A stretch of DNA of 51,247 nucleotides from Bacteroidales bacterium (GCA_030690365.1 JAUYGX010000072.1:1-51247); one strand, 5' to 3'. Counted from the first letter of the stretch, positions 36,307 through 43,524 are shown. The notes: generated by a model not told the origin, from the sequence alone. Numbers and translations are program-made.

Positions 36307-36620
36307 TACAAAAGACTTTTAATGCCGAGGAAACCAAAGTACGCGAACTTTTAAAACAAATCCCTGACCCTGAAGTTGAAGTCAATATTGTGGATTTGGG
36401 TTTAATTTATCACATACGTAAGGATGATGAAGCCAAAACCCTGGAAATAGATATGACCCTAAGCACACCCGGGTGTCCTGTGGGCGACACCATCATTCAG
36501 CACATTCAAAATCTGCTTGACATCAATTATCCTGATTTTAATGTGAGCGTTAACTTGATCTGGGAGCCTGAATGGACTCCGGATTTTATCACTCCTGAAG
36601 GAAGAGAACAACTGTACTAA
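36303..36620 (+). CDS. DUF59/MIP18-family Fe-S assembly factor (SufT-like)
   Basis: A 105-residue DUF59 protein with the family core IPDPEVEVNIVDLGLIYHI (about 14-32) and LSTPGCPVGDTI (about 57-68). The Cys in TPGCP is the reactive residue of SufT/MIP18-type factors that help deliver Fe-S clusters. It overlaps the membrane protein gene by ATGA. Its place behind ric fits rebuilding of NO-damaged clusters. Confidence 0.88.
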   Translation: MIQKTFNAEETKVRELLKQIPDPEVEVNIVDLGLIYHIRKDDEAKTLEIDMTLSTPGCPVGDTIIQHIQNLLDINYPDFNVSVNLIWEPEWTPDFITPEGREQLY

Positions 36621-36710
36621 CCAATTTCAATGCAGTTTTCGAAAGTTGCCGGGTAGACCGTCAGTTCGATTATTTTCCTTGCTCAAAATTCTTCTAAAAA
36701 ACCTCTATCA

Positions 36711-36744
36711 CTGGCACGCGTTTAGCGATAGCGCAACGCGTGAC
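36711..36744. repeat. 34-bp palindromic repeat, copy 1
   Basis: The core starts CTGGCACGCG and ends AACGCGTGAC. Arms CACGCGTT (36715-36722) and AACGCGTG (36735-36742) are exact inverses. Copy 2 at 38387-38420 differs at one base. The two copies bracket the mobile mystery A/B genes. Confidence 0.8.
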
Positions 36745-36814
36745 AAAACATTCCAATTCATCTCCCCATTTGAGAATCATCTGCCCATTTTAAAATTTTC
36801 TTTCCCAACCCCAA

Positions 36815-36876
36815 TGTAAAACCAATAAAAATAATTCCTGGATTTACCCCACCAAATACCCGATGATCCATTTACA
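36815..36876. repeat. 62-bp dispersed repeat, copy 1
   Basis: It begins TGTAAAACCAATAAAA, includes ATTTACCCCACCAAA and ends CATTTACA. The ends TGTAAA and TTTACA are inverted. Copy 2 at 42505-42566 matches at 56 of 62 positions by eye. The copies lie 5.69 kb apart in the same orientation, on either side of the accessory block. Confidence 0.75.
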
Positions 36877-37039
36877 ATGAAAAACCGGATTAAAATATCT
36901 ATAAAAGTTTAAAATCCAATATTGTATGAAAATGAAATTAAATGACGACCAAAATGATTAATATCAACTTTACCTGTATAGCACATTTAGCGGAAATAAG
37001 TGCAGTAGGTAGTTAGTACGGAGTTAGTTTTCATTTTAA

Positions 37040-37123
37040 GTCAACATATAAATTGACATCAAACAATATATAGTCAACATATATATTTACATATTTCTTG
37101 CATATGTCGACTATAAAGTTTAC
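37040..37123. promoter_or_regulatory. three 18-bp operators spaced exactly 33 bp apart
   Basis: GTCAACATATAAATTGAC at 37040-37057, GTCAACATATATATTTAC at 37073-37090 and GTCGACTATAAAGTTTAC at 37106-37123. Start-to-start distance is 33 bp both times, about three helical turns. The first copy has perfect GTCAA/TTGAC arms. The third overlaps the -7 element TACATTTG (37121-37128). The array is probably bound cooperatively by the XRE-type protein encoded just downstream. Confidence 0.78.
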
Positions 37124-37128
37124 ATTTG
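37121..37128 (+). promoter_or_regulatory. Bacteroidota promoter of the mobile mystery A/B pair
   Basis: TACATTTG at 37121-37128 with TTG at 37098-37100 gives a 20-bp spacer, matching the -33/-7 layout of Bacteroidota. The third operator overlaps the -7 element, so repression is expected when it is bound. Confidence 0.6.
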
Positions 37129-37151
37129 TAACTAAATAAATAAAAATCGAA

Positions 37152-37613
37152 ATGCGTAACCAGAGAAAACTTTTATTAGAGCAATTAGACCGCAAACTTA
37201 AACCATTCAATGGCACTGAAATAGTTATTATTCCAGATAAAGGGTGGATTAATACTATTAGGACTACCATAAATATGACCTTGAAGCAGTTGGGGATAAA
37301 GCTTAAGATGACAAAACAGGGAGTTAAAAGAATAGAAGAAAGTGAAGCTGCAGGAACTATAACAATTAAATCATTAAAAGAAGTTGGTAATGCATTAGAA
37401 ATGAAATTTGTTTATGGATTTGTTCCATTCGATGGATCTATTGATTCTCTTCTTAATCGGAGATCAAAAATCCTTGCTGAGAAAATAATACTCCGGACTA
37501 ATCATAATATGATGCTCGAAGATCAAGCAATAGGAAAAGGAAATCTTAAAAGCGCAATCGAAGAATTATCTCAAGAAATTAAAATTGAACTGAAAAAGAC
37601 AATATGGGACTAG
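37152..37613 (+). CDS. mobile mystery protein A-like XRE regulator (putative antitoxin)
   Basis: A 153-residue protein resembling mobile mystery protein A. The start MRNQRKLLLEQLDRKLKPF is followed by a helix-turn-helix (about 45-85, LKQLGIKLKMTKQGVKRIEE, then TIKSLKEVGNALEM). It overlaps the downstream Fic gene by 10 bases, the usual A-B pairing of this family on mobile elements. It probably binds the three operators upstream and may neutralise the Fic protein. Toxin-antitoxin function is inferred from layout. Confidence 0.82.
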   Translation: MRNQRKLLLEQLDRKLKPFNGTEIVIIPDKGWINTIRTTINMTLKQLGIKLKMTKQGVKRIEESEAAGTITIKSLKEVGNALEMKFVYGFVPFDGSIDSLLNRRSKILAEKIILRTNHNMMLEDQAIGKGNLKSAIEELSQEIKIELKKTIWD

Positions 37614-38200
37614 ATTTTCAATATATAGATGGCCAAACACCTCTATGTGAAGAGGAGAAAAAAGGTTTACTGATAAAATCAATTACCACAAGAAGAGAAT
37701 TAGACGAACTTGAACAACTGAATATTGAGCAAGCTGTAGAATGGACTTTGAATAATAAATTTGTGAAAGAAAAGATACTATCAGAAGAATTTATCAAAAC
37801 TGTCCATAAAAAAATGTTTGGAGACGTTTGGAAATGGGCGGGAACCTTTAGAAAGTCAGAGAAAAACATTGGTGTCGACTGGATAAGGATTGGCGTTGAA
37901 CTAAGGATACTGCTAGATGATACAAAATTTTGGGTTGAGTATAAAACATATCATCCTGATGAAATCGCCATTAGATTTAAACATCGTTTAGTAAATATTC
38001 ATTGTTTCCCAAATGGCAACGGCAGACATTCTAGACTTATGGCTGATATTATAATTGAGTCTGTATTTGGAAGGGAAGTATTTACTTGGAACAATTCCAA
38101 TCTTGTAAAACCTGATAATGCTCGCAAAGAATATATTGATTCAATTAGAAAAGCTGATATTGGGATTATTGATCCACTTCTTGAATTTTCCAGAAAATGA
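37604..38200 (+). CDS. mobile mystery protein B-like Fic protein
   Basis: A 198-residue Fic-domain protein. The catalytic loop is HCFPNGNGRHSR starting at His133. The canonical loop is HPFxxGNGRxxR with Asp/Glu before GNG; here that position is Asn137, so metal binding may differ. FGDVWKWAGTFR (about 72-83) is another family motif. Fic proteins transfer AMP or other phosphate-containing groups to target proteins. The short size and overlap with the XRE gene suggest a toxin of a toxin-antitoxin pair. The stop is followed by a terminator hairpin at 38257-38285. Confidence 0.85.
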   Translation: MGLDFQYIDGQTPLCEEEKKGLLIKSITTRRELDELEQLNIEQAVEWTLNNKFVKEKILSEEFIKTVHKKMFGDVWKWAGTFRKSEKNIGVDWIRIGVELRILLDDTKFWVEYKTYHPDEIAIRFKHRLVNIHCFPNGNGRHSRLMADIIIESVFGREVFTWNNSNLVKPDNARKEYIDSIRKADIGIIDPLLEFSRK

Positions 38201-38256
38201 AACTTTAAATAAAAACGAAAGCCAATACACGGTATAAAAAATTGCCGAAACATTAG

Positions 38257-38285
38257 GTTGTATGCGGGTTGCAGCCCGCTACAAC
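38257..38285 (+). terminator. intrinsic terminator-like hairpin after the Fic gene
   Basis: GTTGTA plus GCGGG pairs with CCCGC plus TACAAC, with one bulged T and a 6-nt loop, 56 bp after the stop. TTTTGTGT follows. This is the best terminator-like structure for the A/B pair. Confidence 0.6.
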
Positions 38286-38386
38286 TTTTGTGTAGCTTGA
38301 CAGTAAACCGACCGCAAAACAGCAACATTTCATAGCGCCAATCTGTTAGTAAATGTTAATCACTAATAAAATTTCCCTACCCCAAA

Positions 38387-38420
38387 CTGGCACGCGCTTA
38401 GCGATAGCGCAACGCGTGAC
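38387..38420. repeat. 34-bp palindromic repeat, copy 2
   Basis: Same as 36711-36744 except one base (C for T after CACGCG). It lies 80 bp before the IS66 element. Confidence 0.8.
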
Positions 38421-38492
38421 TATTAATTCCTCTTGCTACCCTACTCCCGGTTTCACACCTTCGGTAGAAAAGTGAAACTGGCAATACTTGTC

Positions 38493-38500
38493 TGTCTTGT
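38493..38500. repeat. IS66 target duplication, left
   Basis: TGTCTTGT, identical to 41142-41149. Joining the flanks restores TCTGTC-TTGTC-GACAGA, a small hairpin with the insertion point in its loop side. Confidence 0.9.
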
Positions 38501-38567
38501 GTAAACCTTCGGCCTCCTACATCTTGACCAGGCTTCAAGATCAATCTATCTTGCGCTCAAAAAAATC

Positions 38568-38918
38568 ATGCACAAGAGCGACAAATATTTTGAACTTATC
38601 AGACAGCAAGAGGCATCTGGTTTCAGCGTAAAAGAATTTTGTTCCAACGAAGGTATTGCTGTATCTACTTTCTATTATTGGATCAAAAAGCTGAGGAGGC
38701 CGTCTGACAAAAATGATTTCATTCCCTTAATCATCAACAATCAACAACCCCGGTTAGCACAGGCGCATCACAAACCAAGGCACATATCCGGTTCCGTGGG
38801 ATCTGCACCCGGAAGCGACCATTGGTTCGAGGTGGTTTATCCCAACGGAGTTGTTCTTCGTGTACGAAAAGATATTGCCTTGGCTGAGCTCAGGGTGCTT
38901 GTGCAACTGTTTGGTTAA
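38568..38918 (+). CDS. tnpA: IS66 accessory protein TnpA
   Basis: A 116-residue basic protein with a helix-turn-helix near residues 13-45 (QQEASGFSVKEFCSNEGIAVSTFYYWIKKLRR), the standard IS66 TnpA. It is followed by a linker and a C-terminal VVYPNGVVLRV strand. It is needed with TnpB for transposition in IS66 and probably binds the ends. tnpB starts 6 bp later. Confidence 0.9.
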   Translation: MHKSDKYFELIRQQEASGFSVKEFCSNEGIAVSTFYYWIKKLRRPSDKNDFIPLIINNQQPRLAQAHHKPRHISGSVGSAPGSDHWFEVVYPNGVVLRVRKDIALAELRVLVQLFG

Positions 38919-38924
38919 GGAGTC

Positions 38925-39266
38925 ATGTTTCATCTGCATCAATCCCTGCGCTACTACTTGTATCCTGCTCCCGTTGATATGCGCAAGAGTTTTTACACCC
39001 TGAGCAGAATCGTGACTTCTTCGATGCACCGTAATGTATTAAGCGGTGAAGTATTCATTTTTGTAAACCGCAACCTGACCATTATGAAAATACTTCATAT
39101 GGAATACGGGGGCATGGTGATCTATCACAAAAAACTGGACAGCGGAAGGTTTAAACTGCCATTTACAGACGAAAATACCCACTCGTTAACCCTTGATTGG
39201 AAAGAGCTGATCATGATGATCCAACAGGTTGCACAGAAACGAAAAAAGTTGCAAAAAAAGTGTTAA
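38925..39266 (+). CDS. tnpB: IS66 accessory protein TnpB
   Basis: A 113-residue IS66 Orf2 (TnpB) protein with the family core YYLYPAPVDMRKSFYTLSRIV (about 10-30), FIFVNRNLTIMKILHMEYGG and KLDSGRFKLP. The length is normal. It is an accessory factor of unclear biochemical role. It lies between tnpA and tnpC; a 90-bp gap with a separate promoter-like stretch precedes tnpC. Confidence 0.9.
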   Translation: MFHLHQSLRYYLYPAPVDMRKSFYTLSRIVTSSMHRNVLSGEVFIFVNRNLTIMKILHMEYGGMVIYHKKLDSGRFKLPFTDENTHSLTLDWKELIMMIQQVAQKRKKLQKKC

Positions 39267-39356
39267 AACCCTTGATTTTATTGATGTTTTTCGTCGTGTG
39301 AATGGAATATTTTTTGTACTTTTATCCCATAAATCAAAGGGATATAGTACTGTTTT

Positions 39357-40997
39357 ATGCCTGAAAACGACACTTTCATATCATCACTTTTACAAGAGCG
39401 TGACGAGTTATATCTGGAACTGGAAAAATACCGCCGTGCGGATCAGGGTGCTCTTGAGCAGGCATTAAATAAGAATCAGCAATACGAGGAGAAGATCCGT
39501 CAGCAGGATGAAAAGATCAAGCATCTGACAGATCAGCTGGCTTGGTTACGGCGTAAACTCTGGAAGCCAAACAGCGAACGATTTATCCCCCAGGATCCCA
39601 ACCAGCGCAAGATCGACTTTGATGGACTGGATGTGATTGAAGAAGAACAGACCCTTATTGAAGAAGCCCAGCAAGAGATCGTCACCTACCAAAAGAAAAA
39701 GGTTGTAAAAAAGAACAAACCTGTCCGGTTGCCTTTGCCCGAACATCTGCGCAGGGAACAAGAGATTATCGAACCCGAAGGCATCGACGAGAATTATATT
39801 CGTATTGGAGAAAAAATTACCGAAGTATTGGAAATTAAACCTGGTGAACTTTATGTCCGCCAGATCATCCGCCCGAAGTATGTTTTAAAAAACAGCCTTC
39901 AGTTAGCCAATGAAGAAGGTGAATCCCAACAAGGACAAAAAGCGGTTGTTATTGCATCACTTCCCCTGATGACTTTGTCAAGAAGCAATGCAGGTGCAAG
40001 TTTGCTCACCTGGATGATCGTTGGTAAATACCATTACCACATTCCTTTTCACAGGATGATCAAAATGTTGGAGCAATCCGGCCTCTTGTTGCCCGCTTCA
40101 ACAGTCAATGGGTGGTTTGCCGCCAGCGTTGACCTGCTTAGGGCCTTGTACTACCGGCTAAGGGATATTGTGCTCTCAACAGACTATATCCAGGTCGATG
40201 AAAGTACAATTCCGGTAATAAGTGACAAAAAGCAGGGAACAGTCAAAGCATACCTTTGGGTAATCCGGGCGGTGATGGAGAATCTGGTCTTCTTCCATTA
40301 CGACCGTGGGTCGCGGGCACAAAAAGTGATTATTCCACTGTTGCAAAATTTTAAAGGAGCTATACAAACCGATGGGTATGACGTTTATAATATTTACGAA
40401 CGCAAGAAAGGAGTATTGCTGCTTGGATGCTGGGCACATGCCCGCCGTAAATTTACCGAAGCGCTGAAAGAAGATACCAAGGGTGCCCAATATGCTTTGG
40501 AACAAATCGGCATGATTTATCAGGTAGAGTCAATGGCTGATGACCAGGGTTTGGATGCTGAACAACGGGCTGATCTGCGCAAACGCCTGGCTTATCCTAT
40601 CCTGACAGCCTTTGAGAAATGGCTTTACGCATATTATCCGAAGACGATCCCCAAAGGCAGGATGTATAGGGCGGTATCATATACCTATAACCTGTTTCAC
40701 CGATTGTCCCGCTACCACCTGGATGGTCGTTACAGAATCGATAATAATCTGATTGAAAACACCATTCGTCCACTGGCCATCGGCAGGAAGAATTACATGT
40801 TCTGTGGCAACCATGATGCGGCAGAGAATGCTGCGGTGGTTTATTCCTTGTTGGGAACCTGCACGGCATGTGGTGTTGATCCGCAACAATGGCTTCAAGA
40901 TGTGCTCACCAGACTGCCCTATTACAACAATGATTACAGCAAGGATCTGGCAGAACTGCTCCCACACAACTGGCAGGCAGAAAAAGAGTCCAGGTAA
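39357..40997 (+). CDS. tnpC: IS66 transposase TnpC
   Basis: A 546-residue transposase. An N-terminal coiled coil (about 10-65) is followed by the IS66 leader LRRKLWKPNSERFIP, the DDE catalytic domain with Asp in YIQVDESTIPV and QTDGYDVYN, and Glu in NNLIENTIRPLAIGRKN. A short C-terminal part (PYYNNDYSKDLAELLPHNW) is typical. It carries out strand transfer of the element. No frameshift is present, so the element looks functional. Confidence 0.93.
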   Translation: MPENDTFISSLLQERDELYLELEKYRRADQGALEQALNKNQQYEEKIRQQDEKIKHLTDQLAWLRRKLWKPNSERFIPQDPNQRKIDFDGLDVIEEEQTLIEEAQQEIVTYQKKKVVKKNKPVRLPLPEHLRREQEIIEPEGIDENYIRIGEKITEVLEIKPGELYVRQIIRPKYVLKNSLQLANEEGESQQGQKAVVIASLPLMTLSRSNAGASLLTWMIVGKYHYHIPFHRMIKMLEQSGLLLPASTVNGWFAASVDLLRALYYRLRDIVLSTDYIQVDESTIPVISDKKQGTVKAYLWVIRAVMENLVFFHYDRGSRAQKVIIPLLQNFKGAIQTDGYDVYNIYERKKGVLLLGCWAHARRKFTEALKEDTKGAQYALEQIGMIYQVESMADDQGLDAEQRADLRKRLAYPILTAFEKWLYAYYPKTIPKGRMYRAVSYTYNLFHRLSRYHLDGRYRIDNNLIENTIRPLAIGRKNYMFCGNHDAAENAAVVYSLLGTCTACGVDPQQWLQDVLTRLPYYNNDYSKDLAELLPHNWQAEKESR

Positions 40998-41141
40998 ATC
41001 CAACTTTTCTTGTAAAAAGCTGTACACTTCATAAAATAACGGTATCGTTCTGTAGTTATTCCAGATTTTTCCAACAATCCGGTAAAAATGTTGGAGCATC
41101 CTGGGGACTGATCAATTATATGCAGGAGGCCGAAGTATTAC

Positions 41142-41149
41142 TGTCTTGT
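41142..41149. repeat. IS66 target duplication, right
   Basis: TGTCTTGT directly after the right inverted repeat, matching the left copy at 38493-38500. Confidence 0.9.
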
Positions 41150-41317
41150 CGACAGAATGAAGCGAAGCCTGCCCCAACAACGTTTGGCAATATGCGTAGG
41201 CCGGGAATTCAAAGCTCCAACCTATCAAATCGTTGCGAATTTGAGTAAATATACGAAAGTTTAAATTACCCGCATCCCCCGGCTTACGTATATTGCGTGT
41301 TAGCGGTTTGTTGCTTT
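41150..41317. repeat. long imperfect hairpin between IS66 and the DUF1016 gene
   Basis: The 20-base arms 41186-41205 and 41278-41297 are inverted with 17 of 20 matches (the mismatches allow G-U in RNA), around a 72-nt loop. A second outer pair, CAACAA (41175-41180) and TTGTTG (41308-41313), brackets them. It directly follows the DUF1016 stop on the minus strand, so it could act as a terminator, or be a degenerate recombination site. Confidence 0.55.
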
Positions 41318-42319
41318 TTATTCCTTATTCTCAATCAGTTCCATTAATTTTTCTTTACTTGGCAAAACTGTCTGATATTTACTCGCAAAAATCTGCTCAT
41401 TGTTCTCAGGAAGAGTATATTGCACTACTGATTCACTTTTGTTTTGACACAGAATCAAACCAATTGTTTTATTTTCATCGTTTAATCGAATTTCTCTGTC
41501 ATAATAGTTAACATACATTTGCATTTGTCCAATATCCTGATGTTTTAATTCACCAATTTTCAGGTCAATAAGAACAAACGACTTCAAAATCCTATTGTAA
41601 AATACTAAGTCAATCCGAAAATGTTTGTCATCAAAAGATATTCTTTTTTGTCTGGCAACAAAAGTAAATCCTGTCCCCAGTTCCAATAAAAAATGTTCAA
41701 GTTTATCAATCAATTTTTGCTCCAAGTCACTTTCTGAATATTCAGACTTTTCCGGAAGTCCAATAAATTCAAGTATATATGGGTCTTTAATAGCATCTTT
41801 AGGTTGTTCGATTATAAGTCCTTTTTCTGATAATTTTATAACTTCACTTTTATTCCTGCTTAATGTTAATCTTGTGTATAATGCACTATCGTATTGCCTT
41901 TGTAATTCATTAATGCTCCAATTGCTTTTAATTGATTCTATTTCATAAAACTTTCTCTCGTTTTCATCATCAATCCGCATAAGTTTTATATAGTGCGACC
42001 AACTTAATTTGAATTCGTCAGACACTGTCTGACCTTTTGAATAAGTCAAATAGAAACTTCTCATTTGTTTTAAGTTAGTTGCTGAAAATCCTTTGCCAAA
42101 TTCATCCGACAATCTTTTTGATAAACCATTAATAAGATTTTGGCCATATTTTGCCTTTTCTTCACCTTGTTGTTCCTCATCAACTATCAGTCTGCCAATC
42201 TTAAAATAAGTCTCAACCATTGTTTTGTTAACAGATTGATAAACTGTTTTATGTGCAGATTTTAATAAATCTAATATTTTCGTATAAAAAGTATCTATTT
42301 GTCTATTTAATCCATTCAT
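41318..42319 (-). CDS. DUF1016 (YhcG-type) PDDEXK nuclease-like protein
   Basis: A 333-residue protein of the DUF1016 family. The N-terminal DUF1016_N part (about 10-140) has TYFKIGRLIVDEEQQGEEKAKYG and LSDEFGKGFSATNLKQMRSFY. The C-terminal nuclease-like part (about 170-325) has FRIDLVFYNR and VLIDLKIGELKHQDIGQMQMYVNYYD, which contain the Asp...Asp-x-Lys active-site pattern. The family is common near restriction-modification and mobile genes and is thought to act in DNA defence or repair. No partner methylase is seen. Upstream sequence contains a CGCTAATGC motif shared with nearby repeats. Confidence 0.88.
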   Translation of the reverse strand: MNGLNRQIDTFYTKILDLLKSAHKTVYQSVNKTMVETYFKIGRLIVDEEQQGEEKAKYGQNLINGLSKRLSDEFGKGFSATNLKQMRSFYLTYSKGQTVSDEFKLSWSHYIKLMRIDDENERKFYEIESIKSNWSINELQRQYDSALYTRLTLSRNKSEVIKLSEKGLIIEQPKDAIKDPYILEFIGLPEKSEYSESDLEQKLIDKLEHFLLELGTGFTFVARQKRISFDDKHFRIDLVFYNRILKSFVLIDLKIGELKHQDIGQMQMYVNYYDREIRLNDENKTIGLILCQNKSESVVQYTLPENNEQIFASKYQTVLPSKEKLMELIENKE

Positions 42320-42700
42320 TGAAGAATAATTTTCTCAAAGATAATTTTTTATTCTGTAAAGCTCGTTGGTGTGTGGTGGTGTCTTGCAATAACCGCTAAT
42401 GCACCCATAAACACATCAATCCCCATGGCCGGCAAGCGAAATGACGAGACATCTCCTCTAAAACAATCTGAATGAAACAACGATCCTCAATAAAACACCC
42501 CCTTTGTAAAACCAATAAAATAATTTCCTAGATTTACCCCACCAAACACCCGATGATCCAATTACAAGATGAAGAAAGAAACCGATTTAATTTATTACAA
42601 ACGGTTACATCTGTTTAATTTATTGATAATGAGAGTAAATGAATACTAAATGTAATTATGTAATCAAAAACTGTATAATAGGAATAACGATAATTGGTGG
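42320..42700. other. gene-free stretch with the second 62-bp repeat
   Basis: No gene seen in the 411 bp between the DUF1016 gene and the next small gene. It holds the 62-bp repeat copy at 42505-42566. Confidence 0.45.
42505..42566. repeat. 62-bp dispersed repeat, copy 2
   Basis: Starts TGTAAAACCAATAAAA and ends CAATTACA, same orientation as 36815-36876, with six differences by eye. The central ACCCGATGATCCA block is identical in both. Confidence 0.75.
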
Positions 42701-42723
42701 TATGCAGACGTTAGCAAAAATAA
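42701..42723. repeat. inverted repeat bracketing the small membrane protein, left
   Basis: TATGCA plus GTTAGCAAAA plus TAA blocks, inverted relative to 43220-43244. It ends 7 bp before the GTG start at 42731. Confidence 0.65.
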
Positions 42724-42730
42724 CAAAAGA

Positions 42731-43213
42731 GTGAAAAATATACAATTAACTAGATTTCAAGTGGAGATATGTGACATTATTCTTAAAAATAATAATCGCC
42801 ATATAAAAGACATATTAGACTACAAGAAATATTCAAAAGTAGACATTCAAATTTCAGCAAAAACTTTGAATGATCAAAAATTGATCTCAAATTATAACCC
42901 AATTGTCATCACAGACACCGGAGCACAATATTCTGAAAAAGGTATTGTGAAATTTCTTAGAAATAAAAGAAGGAATGATTTGTTAAGTTCGCCTTTATTC
43001 AAAACCTGGTTTTTGATAATTCCAATTGTAATTTCATTAGTTTTTAATGTAATCAACTTCTGCCAAAACCAAGAAAATAAGACTGATAACAGCCAATTTT
43101 TGAAAAAGAGTGAACTCGATTCTTTAATTGACATTAAATTGAAATTATTCGAAAATATTTCAGTCAAGGATTCGTCTATACTTAATGATACTATTGTTAA
43201 TATTGATAAATAG
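42731..43213 (+). CDS. unrecognised small protein with one membrane helix
   Basis: A 160-residue protein starting at GTG. The N-terminal part (about 5-75) looks like a winged-helix fold (TRFQVEICDIILKNN, ISAKTLNDQKLI, VITDTGAQYSEKG), followed by a basic stretch (RNKRRNDL) and one membrane helix (about 92-110). The short C-terminal tail is acidic and probably extracytoplasmic. Membrane-anchored DNA-binding is possible. Inverted GTTAGCAAAA repeats lie within 8 bp on both sides, so it may move as a unit. Function unknown. Confidence 0.55.
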   Translation: MKNIQLTRFQVEICDIILKNNNRHIKDILDYKKYSKVDIQISAKTLNDQKLISNYNPIVITDTGAQYSEKGIVKFLRNKRRNDLLSSPLFKTWFLIIPIVISLVFNVINFCQNQENKTDNSQFLKKSELDSLIDIKLKLFENISVKDSSILNDTIVNIDK

Positions 43214-43219
43214 AATAAA

Positions 43220-43244
43220 TTACTTTTGCTAACAAAGATGCATA
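43220..43244. repeat. inverted repeat bracketing the small membrane protein, right
   Basis: On the minus strand it reads TATGCA, then GTTAGCAAAA, then a TAA block, as in 42701-42723. It begins 7 bp after the stop at 43213. Confidence 0.65.
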
Positions 43245-43310
43245 TACTTTATGGCGGGTTACGTTATGAACCTGCCTACAGACAGGAATGAGTATTTTAG
43301 TTTCACTTGT

Positions 43311-43358
43311 CTGCCGGTTTACCTACCGATTTACCTGCCGATTTACCTGCCGATTTAC
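43311..43358. repeat. four tandem 12-bp units
   Basis: Units are CTGCCGGTTTAC, CTACCGATTTAC, CTGCCGATTTAC and CTGCCGATTTAC. A perfect hairpin ACCTACC-TCC-GGTAGGT closes the array at 43357-43373. The array translates as repeated LPIY but no real gene is supported. Confidence 0.85.
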
Positions 43359-43385
43359 CTACCTCCGGTAGGTGAACCTGCCGAA

Positions 43386-43417
43386 GGCATGGAGGCATGG
43401 AGACATGGAGGTATGAA
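43386..43417. repeat. four tandem 8-bp units
   Basis: GGCATGGA, GGCATGGA, GACATGGA, GGTATGAA. It lies just after the 12-bp array. The rest of 43214-43524 shows nothing else apart from CCTGCCTACAGACAGG at 43271-43286. Confidence 0.75.
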
Positions 43418-43524
43418 ATATAAATCAATGTGGACAGAAAGATTTGTCTTTTGAAGTCCGCCTCCGCACCTAAAACAGAAAACAGGTCAAACAAAAACCA
43501 GCCCCATAATTTTTTTTCCTTCGA

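Larger units (their letters stand above)
36621..37039. other. gene-free stretch with two dispersed repeats
   Basis: No gene seen. It holds a 34-bp palindromic repeat at 36711-36744 and a 62-bp repeat at 36815-36876, both with a second copy further on. The remainder is AT-rich and without clear structure. Confidence 0.5.
38501..41141 (+). mobile_element. complete IS66-family insertion sequence
   Basis: Terminal inverted repeats are GTAAACCTTCGGCCTCCTAC at 38501 and, on the other strand ending at 41141, GTAATACTTCGGCCTCCTGC. Both open with GTAA as usual for IS66. The flanks carry a perfect 8-bp duplication TGTCTTGT at 38493-38500 and 41142-41149. The element is 2641 bp with tnpA, tnpB and tnpC in order, all open. 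Intact ends, genes and duplication indicate a fairly recent insertion that may still be active. Confidence 0.93.

Noticed and set aside
41175-41313. A functional integron attC site
   Set aside because: Size and nested pairs fit, but the GTTRRRY core does not and no integrase gene is present, so it is reported only as an inference.
43311-43417. CRISPR array
   Set aside because: Units of 12 and 8 bp are directly tandem with no spacers and no cas genes nearby.
43251-43454. A small LPIY-repeat protein
   Set aside because: It is only the translation of the 12-bp tandem array; no start signal or family resemblance supports it.
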